Shown here: piece by piece, positions 54,139 to 64,000 of the stretch
How positions within the stretch are numbered: the stretch's first letter is position 1
How the letters are laid out: every line of letters starts with the position of its first letter
Assembly: GCA_035222895.1 (NCBI GenBank)
Contig: JAVYIG010000689.1
Coordinates: forward strand, 288,501-352,500
DNA length: 64,000 nucleotides
From: Strongylocentrotus droebachiensis
Lineage: Eukaryota > Echinodermata > Echinoidea > Camarodonta > Strongylocentrotidae
Direction: 5' to 3'
Notes under the pieces: model-generated
Database searches by the model: none
Seen by the model: only the letters and a program-made list of their open reading frames with translations
What the model was told of the DNA's origin: nothing
Made by a program: the position numbers and the translations under genes

Positions 54139-54876
54139 TACATGAGCAGAAAGAGCAAAACGAATCACAGAAATGTTCAGTCTATTTCTAATGCAGTATG
54201 TTGTGTCATTTGGGAATAAGAGCAACATAATTAAATAACAAAATATTTAGAATTGGAAAATAATAATAAACTGTGCCATTTTTTTGGAGGAAAAACTGAT
54301 TAATTTACACGTTAAAAAAACTTTGAACTGCTATATATGAGTTCAAAGTTTTTGCCCTTTCTGCTCCTGTATTATGTATAAATCACAAAAAGGAGACACT
54401 GTATTGCAATGGGTTATCACTCATGGTCCCAAATATACCAATCTCAAAATGTCATTGATTTTTTTAATACCCCCGGTAGCTGGTTTACACTTTTGGAACC
54501 TCGATTTGAAAATGCCATTGAATTTGAAAACGGTTATTTGTCCTGTAGTATTGGCAATTTACAAGGTAGAATACAAAAGCCATATAGCGATGTGATTGTA
54601 ATATTTGTACCATCATGAATGTTTCATGATGTCCATTAACATCCCATTCAGTGACATTGGTAGTTGATAGGGACAGGGAGGATGGTCAAGATGACCTTTT
54701 CCAATGACTACTGTTCCTTGATAGAGCCATGAATAAATAGCTAGCATTTCATTGCTCCGATTTGTTAAGTAACCCCCTCCACGCCAAGGGTGGATGGCTT
54801 GGCGAATCCAGCTCTAGAATGTGTGAGTGTTTAACAATCAATGTTTTGGATTAAGAAAGTTTGTTTTTTCTTTCAG
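54139..54876. other. Non-genic stretch
   Basis: No family or exon supported. CAAAGTTTTTGCC and ACTTTGAACTG near 54320 form a small inverted pair. Confidence 0.35.
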
Positions 54877-54923
54877 AAACGGGAAAGAAACAGAAGGAAG
54901 AGAAAAAAGAGGGAGGAGAGAGA
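54877..54923 (+). CDS. Candidate exon, Lys/Glu-rich
   Basis: Strong acceptor TTTGTTTTTTCTTTCAG and donor GAGA|GTAAGG. Entered in phase 1 it reads ETGKKQKEEKKEGGER and leaves in phase 0. It cannot precede 56025-56082 in frame, so they would be mutually exclusive. Purine-rich low complexity makes chance likely. Confidence 0.25.
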
Positions 54924-55520
54924 GTAAGGGATGTGATTTTGGTTTAGGGAGGGGGGGGGGGGGGGGGGGGGACGTACATGTAGCAGTGAAATGTAATCAC
55001 AATTTAGATGTACATGTACAGTTAACAATTTAATTATCCATACCCTTGTAAATTTGATGTTGTTTGTGTTGTTCGTAAGTCAATCTTGAATGAAACCTGG
55101 AGTTATTGAATTAGGGCCTTTGTTGAATACTTTATGATGTAAGCTATAATTTGTCACATTCTCAAGAAACATAAATCAGGACAAATCTTCTTTTTTTTAA
55201 AAACATTTCCAAACTGGTCAGGGTAGGAAAAAATTTAGTTGACAACTGTAGACACAGTAGAGACAAATAGTAAGATCTTTATAACAGAACAAGAAGTGAA
55301 GAATAAGCACAAAAAATGGATTGGGATGAGCATGTGAAAGAGAAACTACATGTATTCTTAACCATTGATTTGTTCAGAATTGATTTATTAAATAATATCA
55401 TTTAATTTTCCTATCCATCATGAATTTGCCCTTGACACAGTACTCCGACCTCCCACAAACTCCAAACCTCAATACCACACAAAATACTTTCATTTCCGTT
55501 TTCTTCAAGATGTTGAAAAA
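54924..55520. other. Non-genic stretch
   Basis: Contains a long G-run (54948-54971) and a TACATGTACA word near 55010. Confidence 0.35.
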
Positions 55521-55905
55521 AATACTTGGAATTCTTTGTGTGAATTACTTTCAAATTCAGAAGATCTTCTGAAGTTATGTTGAAAGAAATGAGTAAATGT
55601 AGTGTTTTGGATCTGATAAATTAAGTTGTAGGATAATATGATGTGCTTCAGGTACATCCTTCCCATAATTACTGGGCACAGCACGAAACCCCCCTCCAAG
55701 ATGATGAGATAAAGAAAGAAGAATTGGGCAGTGCACAAATACCTGAAATTCTTTGTGTGAATTACTTTCAAATTCAGAAAGTCTTCTGTTGAAAGAAATA
55801 TGTAAATGTATTGCTTTGGATCTAATGAATGAAGTGTAAGATAACATGATGTGCTCCAAGTACATCCTATTAATGGGCACAGCATGATCCCCCCCCCCCC
55901 CCCTC
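55521..55905 (+). repeat. ~215-bp tandem duplication
   Basis: Both copies carry AATTCTTTGTGTGAATTACT, TTTCAAATTCAGAA, GTTGAAAGAAAT, TTTGGATCT, ATGATGTGCT and GGGCACAGCA, and each ends in a C-run. Confidence 0.85.
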
Positions 55906-56024
55906 TTTCATTTTCCTTAAAATAAAAAGGAAAAGGAAAAGAAACGAAATATGCAATTGAGTTGATTATTGAATATGATGAGTCTGGAGGATATCAAATA
56001 AATTGCATGTCCTTTCTTTTTCAG

Positions 56025-56082
56025 GTGATATTGAAATGGGGCATAATTTCATGAACACACATGTCCACTGTAAGGTCAAAAG
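56025..56082 (+). CDS. Candidate downstream exon of the plus-strand gene
   Basis: Acceptor ATGTCCTTTCTTTTTCAG, donor AAAAG|GTGAAG. It is open only in phase 1, giving DIEMGHNFMNTHVHCKVK. That phase matches donors at 41889, 42888 and 52439. Unrecognised product. Confidence 0.45.
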
Positions 56083-56459
56083 GTGAAGCAAAAAGCTTCT
56101 TTATAGTCACAAAGTAATACCTCATTGATAGAGTTCATGCCCTTTACTCTCTTTGATAAATCTGTTTTTCACTTCGTTTTCATCGTCTTCATCATTTGTT
56201 TAGCATCACTGAATGAATCATTCATGCAAAGAGAGAAAAGGGCATGAACTTTAGCAATGAGGTAAAGACTCTTTTTGAAGAAGATGACAAAGAATGAAAA
56301 AGAGATTCTATCAAATGGTATTTGAATTGTGATTAGAGACATCTTGAATTAACTCACTTTTCATGTTCACGTTTAAATCCAGAGTATTACATTTAACTGT
56401 AATTGTCTCTATTGTACCCTTTCATGTGCTTTTTTTTCGTGCATCTGCTAATAAATTCT
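56083..56459. other. Non-genic stretch
   Basis: GGCATGAACT and AGTTCATGCCC at 56235 and 56133 form an imperfect inverted pair around AAAGAG/CTCTTTG words, possibly a decayed MITE. Confidence 0.35.
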
Positions 56460-56608
56460 GGGCCCTGTTTCATAAAACTTGTTATCACTAACAAGTTACA
56501 ATAACTGTTATAAGCTACTGAAATCATGGCATCTGATTGGCTGAGAGCAAATTTTGTCATAGAAATTGAGCATTTGTTATTGATAACAAGTTTTATGAAA
56601 CAGGGCCC
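56460..56608. mobile_element. GGGCCC-GTTTCA MITE (copy 4, best preserved)
   Basis: GGGCCCTGTTTCATAAAACT plus TGTTATCA is exactly mirrored at the right end (56581-56608). 149 bp. Confidence 0.92.
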
Positions 56609-58200
56609 AGATGTCTTGATTGTGTGTGTTTCTTTTCCTGGGGCTAAAGTACATTCAAGTTTAACAATGAATGGTATCATGCTCATTCATCAATCAATCT
56701 TTGAATGGGAATGGGAGGTCAATAAACTTATTGTACAGCATACAGTGGCATTGAGGGAGAAGTGGAGGGGGGGGGGCACCTTAGACCTACATGTACATGT
56801 ACATGTGTATGGTAATGGTAATGGTAATGGTTTTATTAAAAATTCATTTGCAGCCAGATGGTTGAATTGCAGAACTTTATACATTGTAAAAACATAAATA
56901 TTTATACAAACATAAAACGTATTAAGACATATCATGCAGTGATTGAATTTTCTAAATAAATCAGTGTACACATATACACATATTTATACAAATTAATACA
57001 ATTCATGAAATTCGCTTAACTTTCTATTCCACAATCATCATAGGGCTGGAGGGAAATATAGAAGAAAGGTAGGGAGGAAAATAGTGCAGACAGCACGGGA
57101 GATCCAGGAAAAGTGTGAGATAGAGACAGACAGAGAGGGAGAGAAAGGGAGAGAGACAAAGCGAGAGATAGAGAGACATATATAAAAGATAATGCTGAGG
57201 ATGAGAGTGTATATCAGACATATCGAAAATAAGATAAAAAGTACAATTTCGACAGAGAGAATACTGGTTGTAAAAATTAATAAATTACATTTTACATTTT
57301 CATTGGTGAGTAATGGATAACATATACCGGGTATTGTAAATTGATCGGTAGGTATGCAATCGATGAGAGACATGAAATACGGTAATTTATACTCTAAAGC
57401 AAGTCAATCAGTTGTACTGGTAGTCACATAGATGAATGAATGAATTTGCCTAGCTTGCGGTGGTCCAATTCCCAGAAAAATAGAGCTGTAATTGATTGGT
57501 GGTATTTAGTGGTAGACCAGAACTTGGATAAACTAGATCTAGCCTATATTTTTGTGGTTTAGAACCCCCCCCCCCCCCCACTCCCCTTAACCTCCTTTTG
57601 TAATTATTCACTTTAAAAAAAAAAAATTGAGTACAGGATGATTATTCTTTGAACTGAAGATAAATAATGTACATTTCAATTTGTATTGCTCTGTGTGATA
57701 TACACTAAAAAAAAAAGGGGGGGGGGATCCAAAACAAATTAAAGATGAACTTGCAATTACATGTTGTTTGAGTGTCGATGTGGACTAGAGAATGTTTCCC
57801 CATATAAAAAATAGATATGTGCATGGCTCAGATCAAGGGTACACTTACAAAAATGTAGATTGAACACTGGGAAATTGTTCAATTATCCAAAACCATGAGA
57901 CCCAGACACAAATTAGCATTTTTATATTAGAAAGTACCATTGGGGGAAGCTCCAAACAAGTTTTCAGCTTCATTGAGTTCAATTTAAAGATTTTAGAGCA
58001 ATTTTATGATGAAAAAAGGCCTATTTTCAGCACTTTTAACGTTACATTCAAAACATGCACTAATTGGATACCATATTTTTACTAATGGGATGCAAAACTT
58101 GTGATTTTTTTAAAATCTTGATGTAGAATCTATGTAATAATTAACATTTCTGTTGAGTTAATTCCTATTATTTTACTTTCTTATTCCATTTACACGTGAT
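56609..58200. other. Non-genic stretch with simple repeats
   Basis: ATGTAC and GGTAAT short tandems (56788-56831), a GA-rich run (57110-57180), a C-run (57566-57579) and a G-run (57717-57727). No exon supported. Confidence 0.4.
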
Positions 58201-59335
58201 ACAATTTTTGTGATATGTACATAACTTTGGTGTCCTGCAAATTTCAAATCTTACTAACTGAAGAATGGTGTATAAATAATTGATTTATTTACAAGCTTGC
58301 AATGTTATAATGTTTAGTTTCACTTTATCTTTGATTTCTAATCAGATCATTTCATTCTGGGTCATGGTTTTAAAAATATTCAGATTTCTGAAAATGGAAA
58401 ATGTTTGGTGTCCTGCAGTTATGAACAAACCATGCAACAGAATCTATACAAAAACTTATTGTATTCTTTCAAAATGATAATGCAATGGTGTATATAGGTG
58501 AATGAAGAGCACTGATAGCATTGGATTCCCCACTTTAACTTGTATGTGTGATTTAATCAACAATGAATGGACACCGAGTTATGTACGTGACGAGTTATGT
58601 ACGTACACCATGTTTTTTTTTCTTCAATAAGACCACCTTTATTTAGTTATTTGTTATGGTAAGGTAGTAAACAATGTATAAGACATACATACGTCTGATT
58701 TGGTGAGAAGAATATTACAAAATATTGCAGTTTGAGCTTTTTCATGTCATGTACATAACTAAGACACCGTTATGAAAAGACACCGAGTTATGTACGTTAC
58801 TACCAATCACAATTTGAAATAAATTATCATAAATGAATCAATTTATTTCTGTCAGCATGAATTGCACCCTTCTGCATTTTCATTTAAACAAACATTTATT
58901 GAATTTAAGGGACAAGAAGTTATAATTTGAATGTAAAACTACTTACTTTTGGTGTCCACAGTTATGTACGATTAAGTACAGAAATCTAACATTTCAGTCC
59001 TGAAATAGTAGTTTACAAACTATTTACACATTGCAAATTATGTTTCATTCAGGAAACACATCATTCCTTCAATTGAAGTCGATATTAGACTAATGCAAAA
59101 CCATATCTGACAATAAGGCAAAGAGAAAGCATCTAGAGAATAAGATGTACTGTACATAACTCGGTGTCCATATTTGTTTTGGCCAAATTCTAATAACTAA
59201 ATTGAAAAAAGTTGATATGGCAATGGTTTTAAGTTTTGTTTAGGGTATGTTTTAACATCTCATGTACTTTGTTGAGAAAAATTTAAATTATAAGAGAAAT
59301 ATCAGCATGAAGTGGACACCGAGTTATGTACGTAA
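58201..59335. repeat. Seven spaced copies of a GGACACC/AGTTATGTACG motif
   Basis: The motif GGACACCGAGTTATGTACGT or close variants lies at 58217-58235 (minus), 58405-58426 (variant), 58569-58588, 58779-58797, 58951-58970 (variant), 59152-59170 (minus) and 59313-59333. Average spacing is about 183 bp. In the two variants GGTGTCC is inverted relative to AGTTATGTACG. Sequence between copies is AT-rich and dissimilar by eye. Confidence 0.8.
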
Positions 59336-60170
59336 CATTTTTGATGATGTGATATTTGGCTACTGATTGCCGCTTAACGGCAATTTGTTAAGGTCTAATT
59401 TTTTAGCTATGTGTTGCATAATGTTTGCAGATTACAAAAATAATGTTGCCACAGTCTATAATTGACTTTTAAAATTCACCTCATATGTAACACTTTTATG
59501 CCCTTGATCAGAGCCCTGCACATATAAAAAAAGGAAAAAGAAAAGAAAAGTAGAATCATTATCAGTATTTTCAGCGTACTTTGTTCCATTTTCTCTACTA
59601 ATTAGGTACAGGTGTTACTGCATACTGGTACATCACAAGCCAAGTCTTCCTGTCAAATAGTCTAGAATTATATTTTAACATTATATTAATCATAATAATA
59701 TTAATAAGACATAAGATAAGGCGCAGCTTGTGCAGAAGTTGAAATACATGATAAATATATACAAAAGTGCAATAGGAAAAATACAGACTAGAAAGGTAAT
59801 GGTAATGGTAATCAATTATCAAAGGATAATGACCCTAACATTGACTTCCCTCAAAAGATAATTACTCAAACTATATTCATGCAGTAAGATTCTCTTGCCC
59901 TTATGTAAACAATTCTAAAAACCACCCCTATACATTTCTACATGTACATACAGGTAATAATGATGGTCATATTTGTTTTCTAATTGCATTGAGAATTTCT
60001 ACGTACTGTTTAATTGGCTGGTCTACTCATTTTTCAATGCAATTCAATACGATTCAATTAAATTCTATAAAGCCTCTTTTAAAACCTAACCTGTAATTAT
60101 TTGGCCATTTATGGCAGCAGCCGAATGGCGCCTTTTGTTTTCTCTGAGGTTTGCCCTTCCAAGAAATCTT
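59336..60170. other. Non-genic stretch
   Basis: AT-rich. A GGTAATGGTAATGGTAATC short tandem lies at 59795. No gene. Confidence 0.35.
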
Positions 60171-60570
60171 GATGACATCATGTTGACTAAGATTGACACA
60201 GGTCTTTGTGATGGTGGTGACACGAGTCGGGGAAGGAAAATAATCTGGTGGATTGGTCGATTGAGTACTTGTGAATCACAGAGAATGTGCTTTGTTTCAT
60301 TTTGTTTTAATGCTAGTTATTAAAAGAGAGAGATAGAGAGGGAGAGAGAGAGGGAGGAGAGGAAAAATAGAGAGAAAGATTTTTTTGATTTTGCTTAAAT
60401 ACTGACAATGATTTTACCTTTCTTTAACTGACATCATGTTGACTAAGATTGGCATGGTCTTTGTGATGGTGGTGACAAGAGTCGGGAATGAAAGATAAAC
60501 TGGCACATTGGTCGATATTACTTGTGAATCTCTGAATCAGAGAGAATGCGCTTTGTTCCATTTGTTTTAA
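60171..60570 (+). repeat. ~255-bp tandem duplication with GA tracts
   Basis: 60171-60310 and 60429-60570 share GACATCATGTTGACTAAGAT, GGTCTTTGTGATGGTGGTGA, TTGGTCGAT and CAGAGAGAATG. Each is followed by a GAGAGA-rich tract. Confidence 0.85.
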
Positions 60571-60655
60571 AGGGGGAGAGAGAGAGATGGAGAGGGAGAG
60601 AGAGAAATAGAGAGAGAGAGAGAGGGAGAGGGGGAAGAGGAGGAGAAGGAGAAAT

Positions 60656-60686
<31 letters not shown>

Positions 60687-60826
60687 GATATTTTGGGTTT
60701 TGCTTTTATAGACGTTCTTATCAATATCAGACCATTATGCTCTAGAATTTTTAATTCATTTGTGAAAGGCAACAATTGCTTTAATTAAAAAAAGTGTTGG
60801 TTTCATTTTTAGATCTACACTGTGTA

Positions 60827-61035
60827 CTCTCTTAAAAAAAAGAGTGAATTTTCACTCTATTTTCACTTTCTTGGGAGTGACGTCCGTGATCACTTGTTTA
60901 GGAGTGAAAATCGATTGATTTTAGAGTGCTCTCTAAGAAGAAAAGAGTGAATGTTTACTCTATTTTCACTACATTTTCACTCTCCAGAGGAGTGACGTCC
61001 GTGATTTTGAAAATTCACTCTTTTTTTTAAGAGAG
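60827..61035. mobile_element. MITE with CTCTCTTAAAAAAAAGAGTG ends, copy 1
   Basis: Inverted termini read CTCTCTTAAAAAAAAGAGTG plus AATTTTCA, flanked by TA (60825-60826, 61036-61037). Internal GGGAGTGACGTCCGTGATCA is repeated near the right end. No ORF. TA target use resembles Tc1/mariner MITEs. Confidence 0.85.
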
Positions 61036-61399
61036 TATGCCACTATGTACCATCTTAAAGTGACTGATTTGTATAGGTACATGTAGTAGGGAAGGGGGGG
61101 GGGGGGGGAGTAAATGTAAAGTATTTTTGATGGGTAAAAAAATGTCTTCATGATTATTTCTTCAGTTATTTATAGCCTACAGTTGGCTGACTAGAACCTG
61201 AAGATTTTAACTATGTCAACATCATCAATCTTTCAGCTTGAATGGAGCAATAGGGCCTTTAAATAGGGAATTAGAATTTTACTTTATTTCAATTTTCTTG
61301 ATATTGACAAATTCTACATTAACCTACTATAGGAATAGCTACATGTACAAAGTATGCCCTTATTTATTGCTCAGTGACGTTAGTTGGAATAAAGCTTTA

Positions 61400-61596
61400 C
61401 TCTATCTAAAAAAGAGAGTGAATTTTCCCTTTATTTTCCCTTTATTTTCACTTTCTTGGGAGTGACGTTAGGGATCACTTGTTTAGGAGTGAATATCAAT
61501 GATTTTTTAGTGCTCTCTAAGAAGAAAAGAGTGAATGTTAACTCTCTTTTCACTACACTACAGACGTCCGTGATCACTTGATTTTTCTTTAGAGAG
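61400..61596. mobile_element. Same MITE, copy 2
   Basis: CTCTATCTAAAAAAGAGAGT to TCTTTAGAGAG, flanked by TA, in the same orientation as 60827-61035 with TTGTTTAGGAGTGAA and CTCTCTAAGAAGAAAAGAGT shared. Confidence 0.85.
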
Positions 61597-63470
61597 TAAT
61601 ATGTTACATTCTCAAGAAACACAAATCGGGACAGATCAATTTTACATCTAATTACAACATAAACCAACTTGGTATTAAAGAGTATGGTTAATTTAGTTGT
61701 TAACTGTAAATATTTTTGAACGGTCACGTCTCTCAGCATTGTCGATAACCTTTAGAGTCAATGCTCGGTGAGAGAGTCGAACCCAGTTTACATTGTAATC
61801 CCCATAAAGGCTTGACTTGGGAAAGGAAAGCGTTCCTTCACGTCATGACGTACGACGTGAAGAACATGATGCAGGGCAGTGAAGAAAAGACGCCAGAAAC
61901 CAGACAATACAGTGAAACTCCATCTGACTGAATGTTGCAGAGAGAGAGAGAGAGAGGGGGGGGGGGGGGGGAGAGAGTGGTGGTGGACAAACTGAAAATG
62001 TGAATGAATTTTGGATAAGAATGAGAGAGTACTAAGGAAAAAAAAGAATGAGAAGAGAAACATAGAGAGATGAGTAGACAACTAGACATTCAAAGAAAAG
62101 ATGGGATGAAACTGGGTGAGTGAAGGAAGGAGTAAAGAGAGAGAGAGAAAGTAAGAAAGAATGGAAAAAGGAGGGAATGGGTATTAAAAGGGGAAGGGGG
62201 TAGGAAGGAAGAGAATGTTTTGAAGAGGAGGGTAAGATAGACGTTTAAACAATAAAATACAAAAAATGTGAGAACGGAGTGAGGATGAGAGGGAGAGAGA
62301 GAGCAAGCAAAAAGAAAGAAAGAGGAGAAAAAGATGAGAGCAGTAGAAATTAAAAAAAAAATGAAATTGGGAGAGGGAGAGAGAAGAGAGCGAGCAGGCA
62401 GAAAGAAGAAGGAGAGAGGGGGATACGGAGTAGCAAGCGCAAGGAGAGACTAAAGAGAGAGAGAGAGAGAAAGCTAGAAGATAGAGAGAGATAGAAGGAA
62501 GACAGTAGCAACAGAGAAGATAGAAGAGAGATGAGTTAAGAGAAGAGGAGAGAGGGAGAGACGAAGATGTAGCTTGAGGGGAAGGAGGGTAAGAGAGAGT
62601 TCAGTGCATCATTTATCTCCAAGATGGCAGGCATGGTGCGTGGTTCATTCAGAGTTCAACCTCTCTCTGCCGCACACATAGGGGATTGTATTTAGATGAA
62701 GAGAGAGCAGACTTTGCACAATGCTCTCAGTGATCGAGAAGAACATGAATAATTCTCCTTTCTCTCTCTTTCACAACATACCCTTTATCTTGGGTGAGCC
62801 GACTGTTAGTAGTCGTTCGTTCGTACGTTACCCCCTCCCTCCATTCATGGCTCAATAATTAAAAGCTTTTAAAAACAGATGCATTAACAATAGACAGCCT
62901 TTATCCTTCTCTTATTATTTATATTGGCATTTGGTTAAAACTTGTATTGACGAGATAATCAATTTTGCATTCAAAATAACTTTTTTAGGAGTACGCACAA
63001 TCTATTTGTGAATTGTGATGGATCTCTTTGTTGATTGTGAAATGAAATGTTTAATTTTAGAATTTGCATCAAACTTTACTCATTCTGATTACGGTACTAG
63101 AATAACTGGAAGCTTCATGTTCTGAACTACTCTGCACAATTGTGTGGTCTCCTCATGAAAATAGTTTATTTTATATAAATTATAGGCCATCGTCCAAACT
63201 TCTTGGAAAATGTACACATTGTGATACAGATATTGTCTGTAAAGATATTATCTGTATTTACAATGTAGAAGAAATTGTTGAAATCATGCACATTTATTTT
63301 CATGAGTGTGCAAGTATTTGATGTCAACTTGAATGTTTAAACAAAAAAAGTCAATCCTTTGAAGGCCTATCTTCTTTGTTTGTTAATGTTAAGGGATAGG
63401 GGAGGTTTTGCTTTGCTTTTTATTTGTTTGCTCTAAAAAAAATTTTTAAAAAAATCATATTTTTTGTTAT
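61597..63470. other. Non-genic stretch, GA-rich
   Basis: 61930-61980 is a GA/G-run and 62085-62590 is GAGA-rich low complexity. The remainder is AT-rich. A short ATG frame at 62624 (MAGMVRGSFR) has no splice support. Confidence 0.4.
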
Positions 63471-63735
63471 GGGTCATTGGGGTTGTGTCTATTATGAGGT
63501 AGCAGGAAGGTTATGTGAGGTCTAGTAGAACTAGCACAAGACTGCAATCTGCAGTGCATATACATAAGTACAATGTACGTACATGTATAGGGCCTATGAT
63601 AATGGGCCATTCAGGTGTTGTGTAATCGCCATGCCTCACCGCCCATTGCCCCTGTCTACTGGGCTCTAAATCATGCCATTCGGGCTGTGTCTATTAGGAG
63701 GTCGTGGCAAGGTTATTTGAGGTCAAGTAGATTGT
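63471..63735 (+). repeat. ~200-bp tandem duplication
   Basis: 63471-63535 and 63671-63735 share GTGTCTATTA, GAGGT, AAGGTTAT and GAGGTC with AGTAGA. Confidence 0.7.
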
Positions 63736-64000
63736 CAACAAACCCATATTCCTACGCCTAGCTATCAGTGGACCCCACAATGCATTGCCCTCTACATATA
63801 TTGTGCTTGTGTGTATTCAGTGCATTCGCTATGGAGTATATAGGCCCTCTTCAATACTGGACCAGAGCCATTTATACACGAGAGTTTGGCCAATTTACAT
63901 GTACCTGTACTGTAGGGCATTTGCCTATTCTGTTGTTTGAGACTTGCATGATCCCCTGAACTCAACCTTCTCTTTGAATCACTGTACTTATTTTTTTTCT

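Noticed and set aside
62624-62695. Short ATG frame MAGMVRGSFR
   Set aside because: Twenty-three codons, no donor before the stop, and lies in GA-rich low-complexity flanks.

Overview
This is a eukaryotic, repeat-saturated window. It most likely comes from a marine invertebrate deuterostome, and an echinoderm such as a sea urchin is my best guess. The evidence is split genes with GT-AG introns, a degenerate mag/SURL-like Ty3/gypsy retrotransposon, tRNA-derived SINEs, many MITEs, frequent ACATGTACATGTA-type words, and tandem repeats carrying AGGTCAAAGGTCA. There are no rRNA genes, genuine tRNA genes, prokaryotic operons or CRISPR arrays.

Layout. 1-6.2 kb: a tandem repeat split by a 5.2-kb LTR retrotransposon on the minus strand (LTRs 635-1042 and 5451-5850), with gag, protease, RT, RNase H and integrase all broken. 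6.2-8.4 kb: three non-autonomous inverted-repeat elements and a LINE RT scrap. 8.7-10.7 kb: candidate small exons on both strands. 12-13.3 kb: a tandem duplication. 14.7-17.1 kb: two SINEs around a tandem repeat. 18.3-22.1 kb: related diverged repeats separated by a hAT-like element that has an exact 8-bp target duplication and a second hAT-like element nested inside it. 22.5-26.7 kb: a 15-bp minisatellite, a foldback element, a 115-bp tandem array fused to a SINE, and an inverted Penelope-like remnant with hammerhead-like cores. 28.9-30.2 kb: more repeats.

The best-supported gene lies on the minus strand, 41.3 to 31.0 kb. It has a 5' UTR exon and seven coding exons whose splice sites and phases all agree, giving a 461-residue protein of unknown function. 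Its last intron (31057-33583) is mostly one-strand purine, including 36 near-identical 44-bp units. A probable plus-strand gene starts divergently at 41.85 kb. Further candidate exons at 42.9, 52.4, 54.9 and 56.0 kb may belong to it through alternative first exons.

44-64 kb is otherwise intronic or intergenic: MITEs, several independent local tandem duplications, a 1-kb polypyrimidine tract with about 270 bp of TTC triplets, and a 1.1-kb stretch (58.2-59.3 kb) in which a short motif recurs seven times at about 180-bp spacing in changing orientation. All exon calls were made by eye from splice sites and reading phase. No homology search was available.
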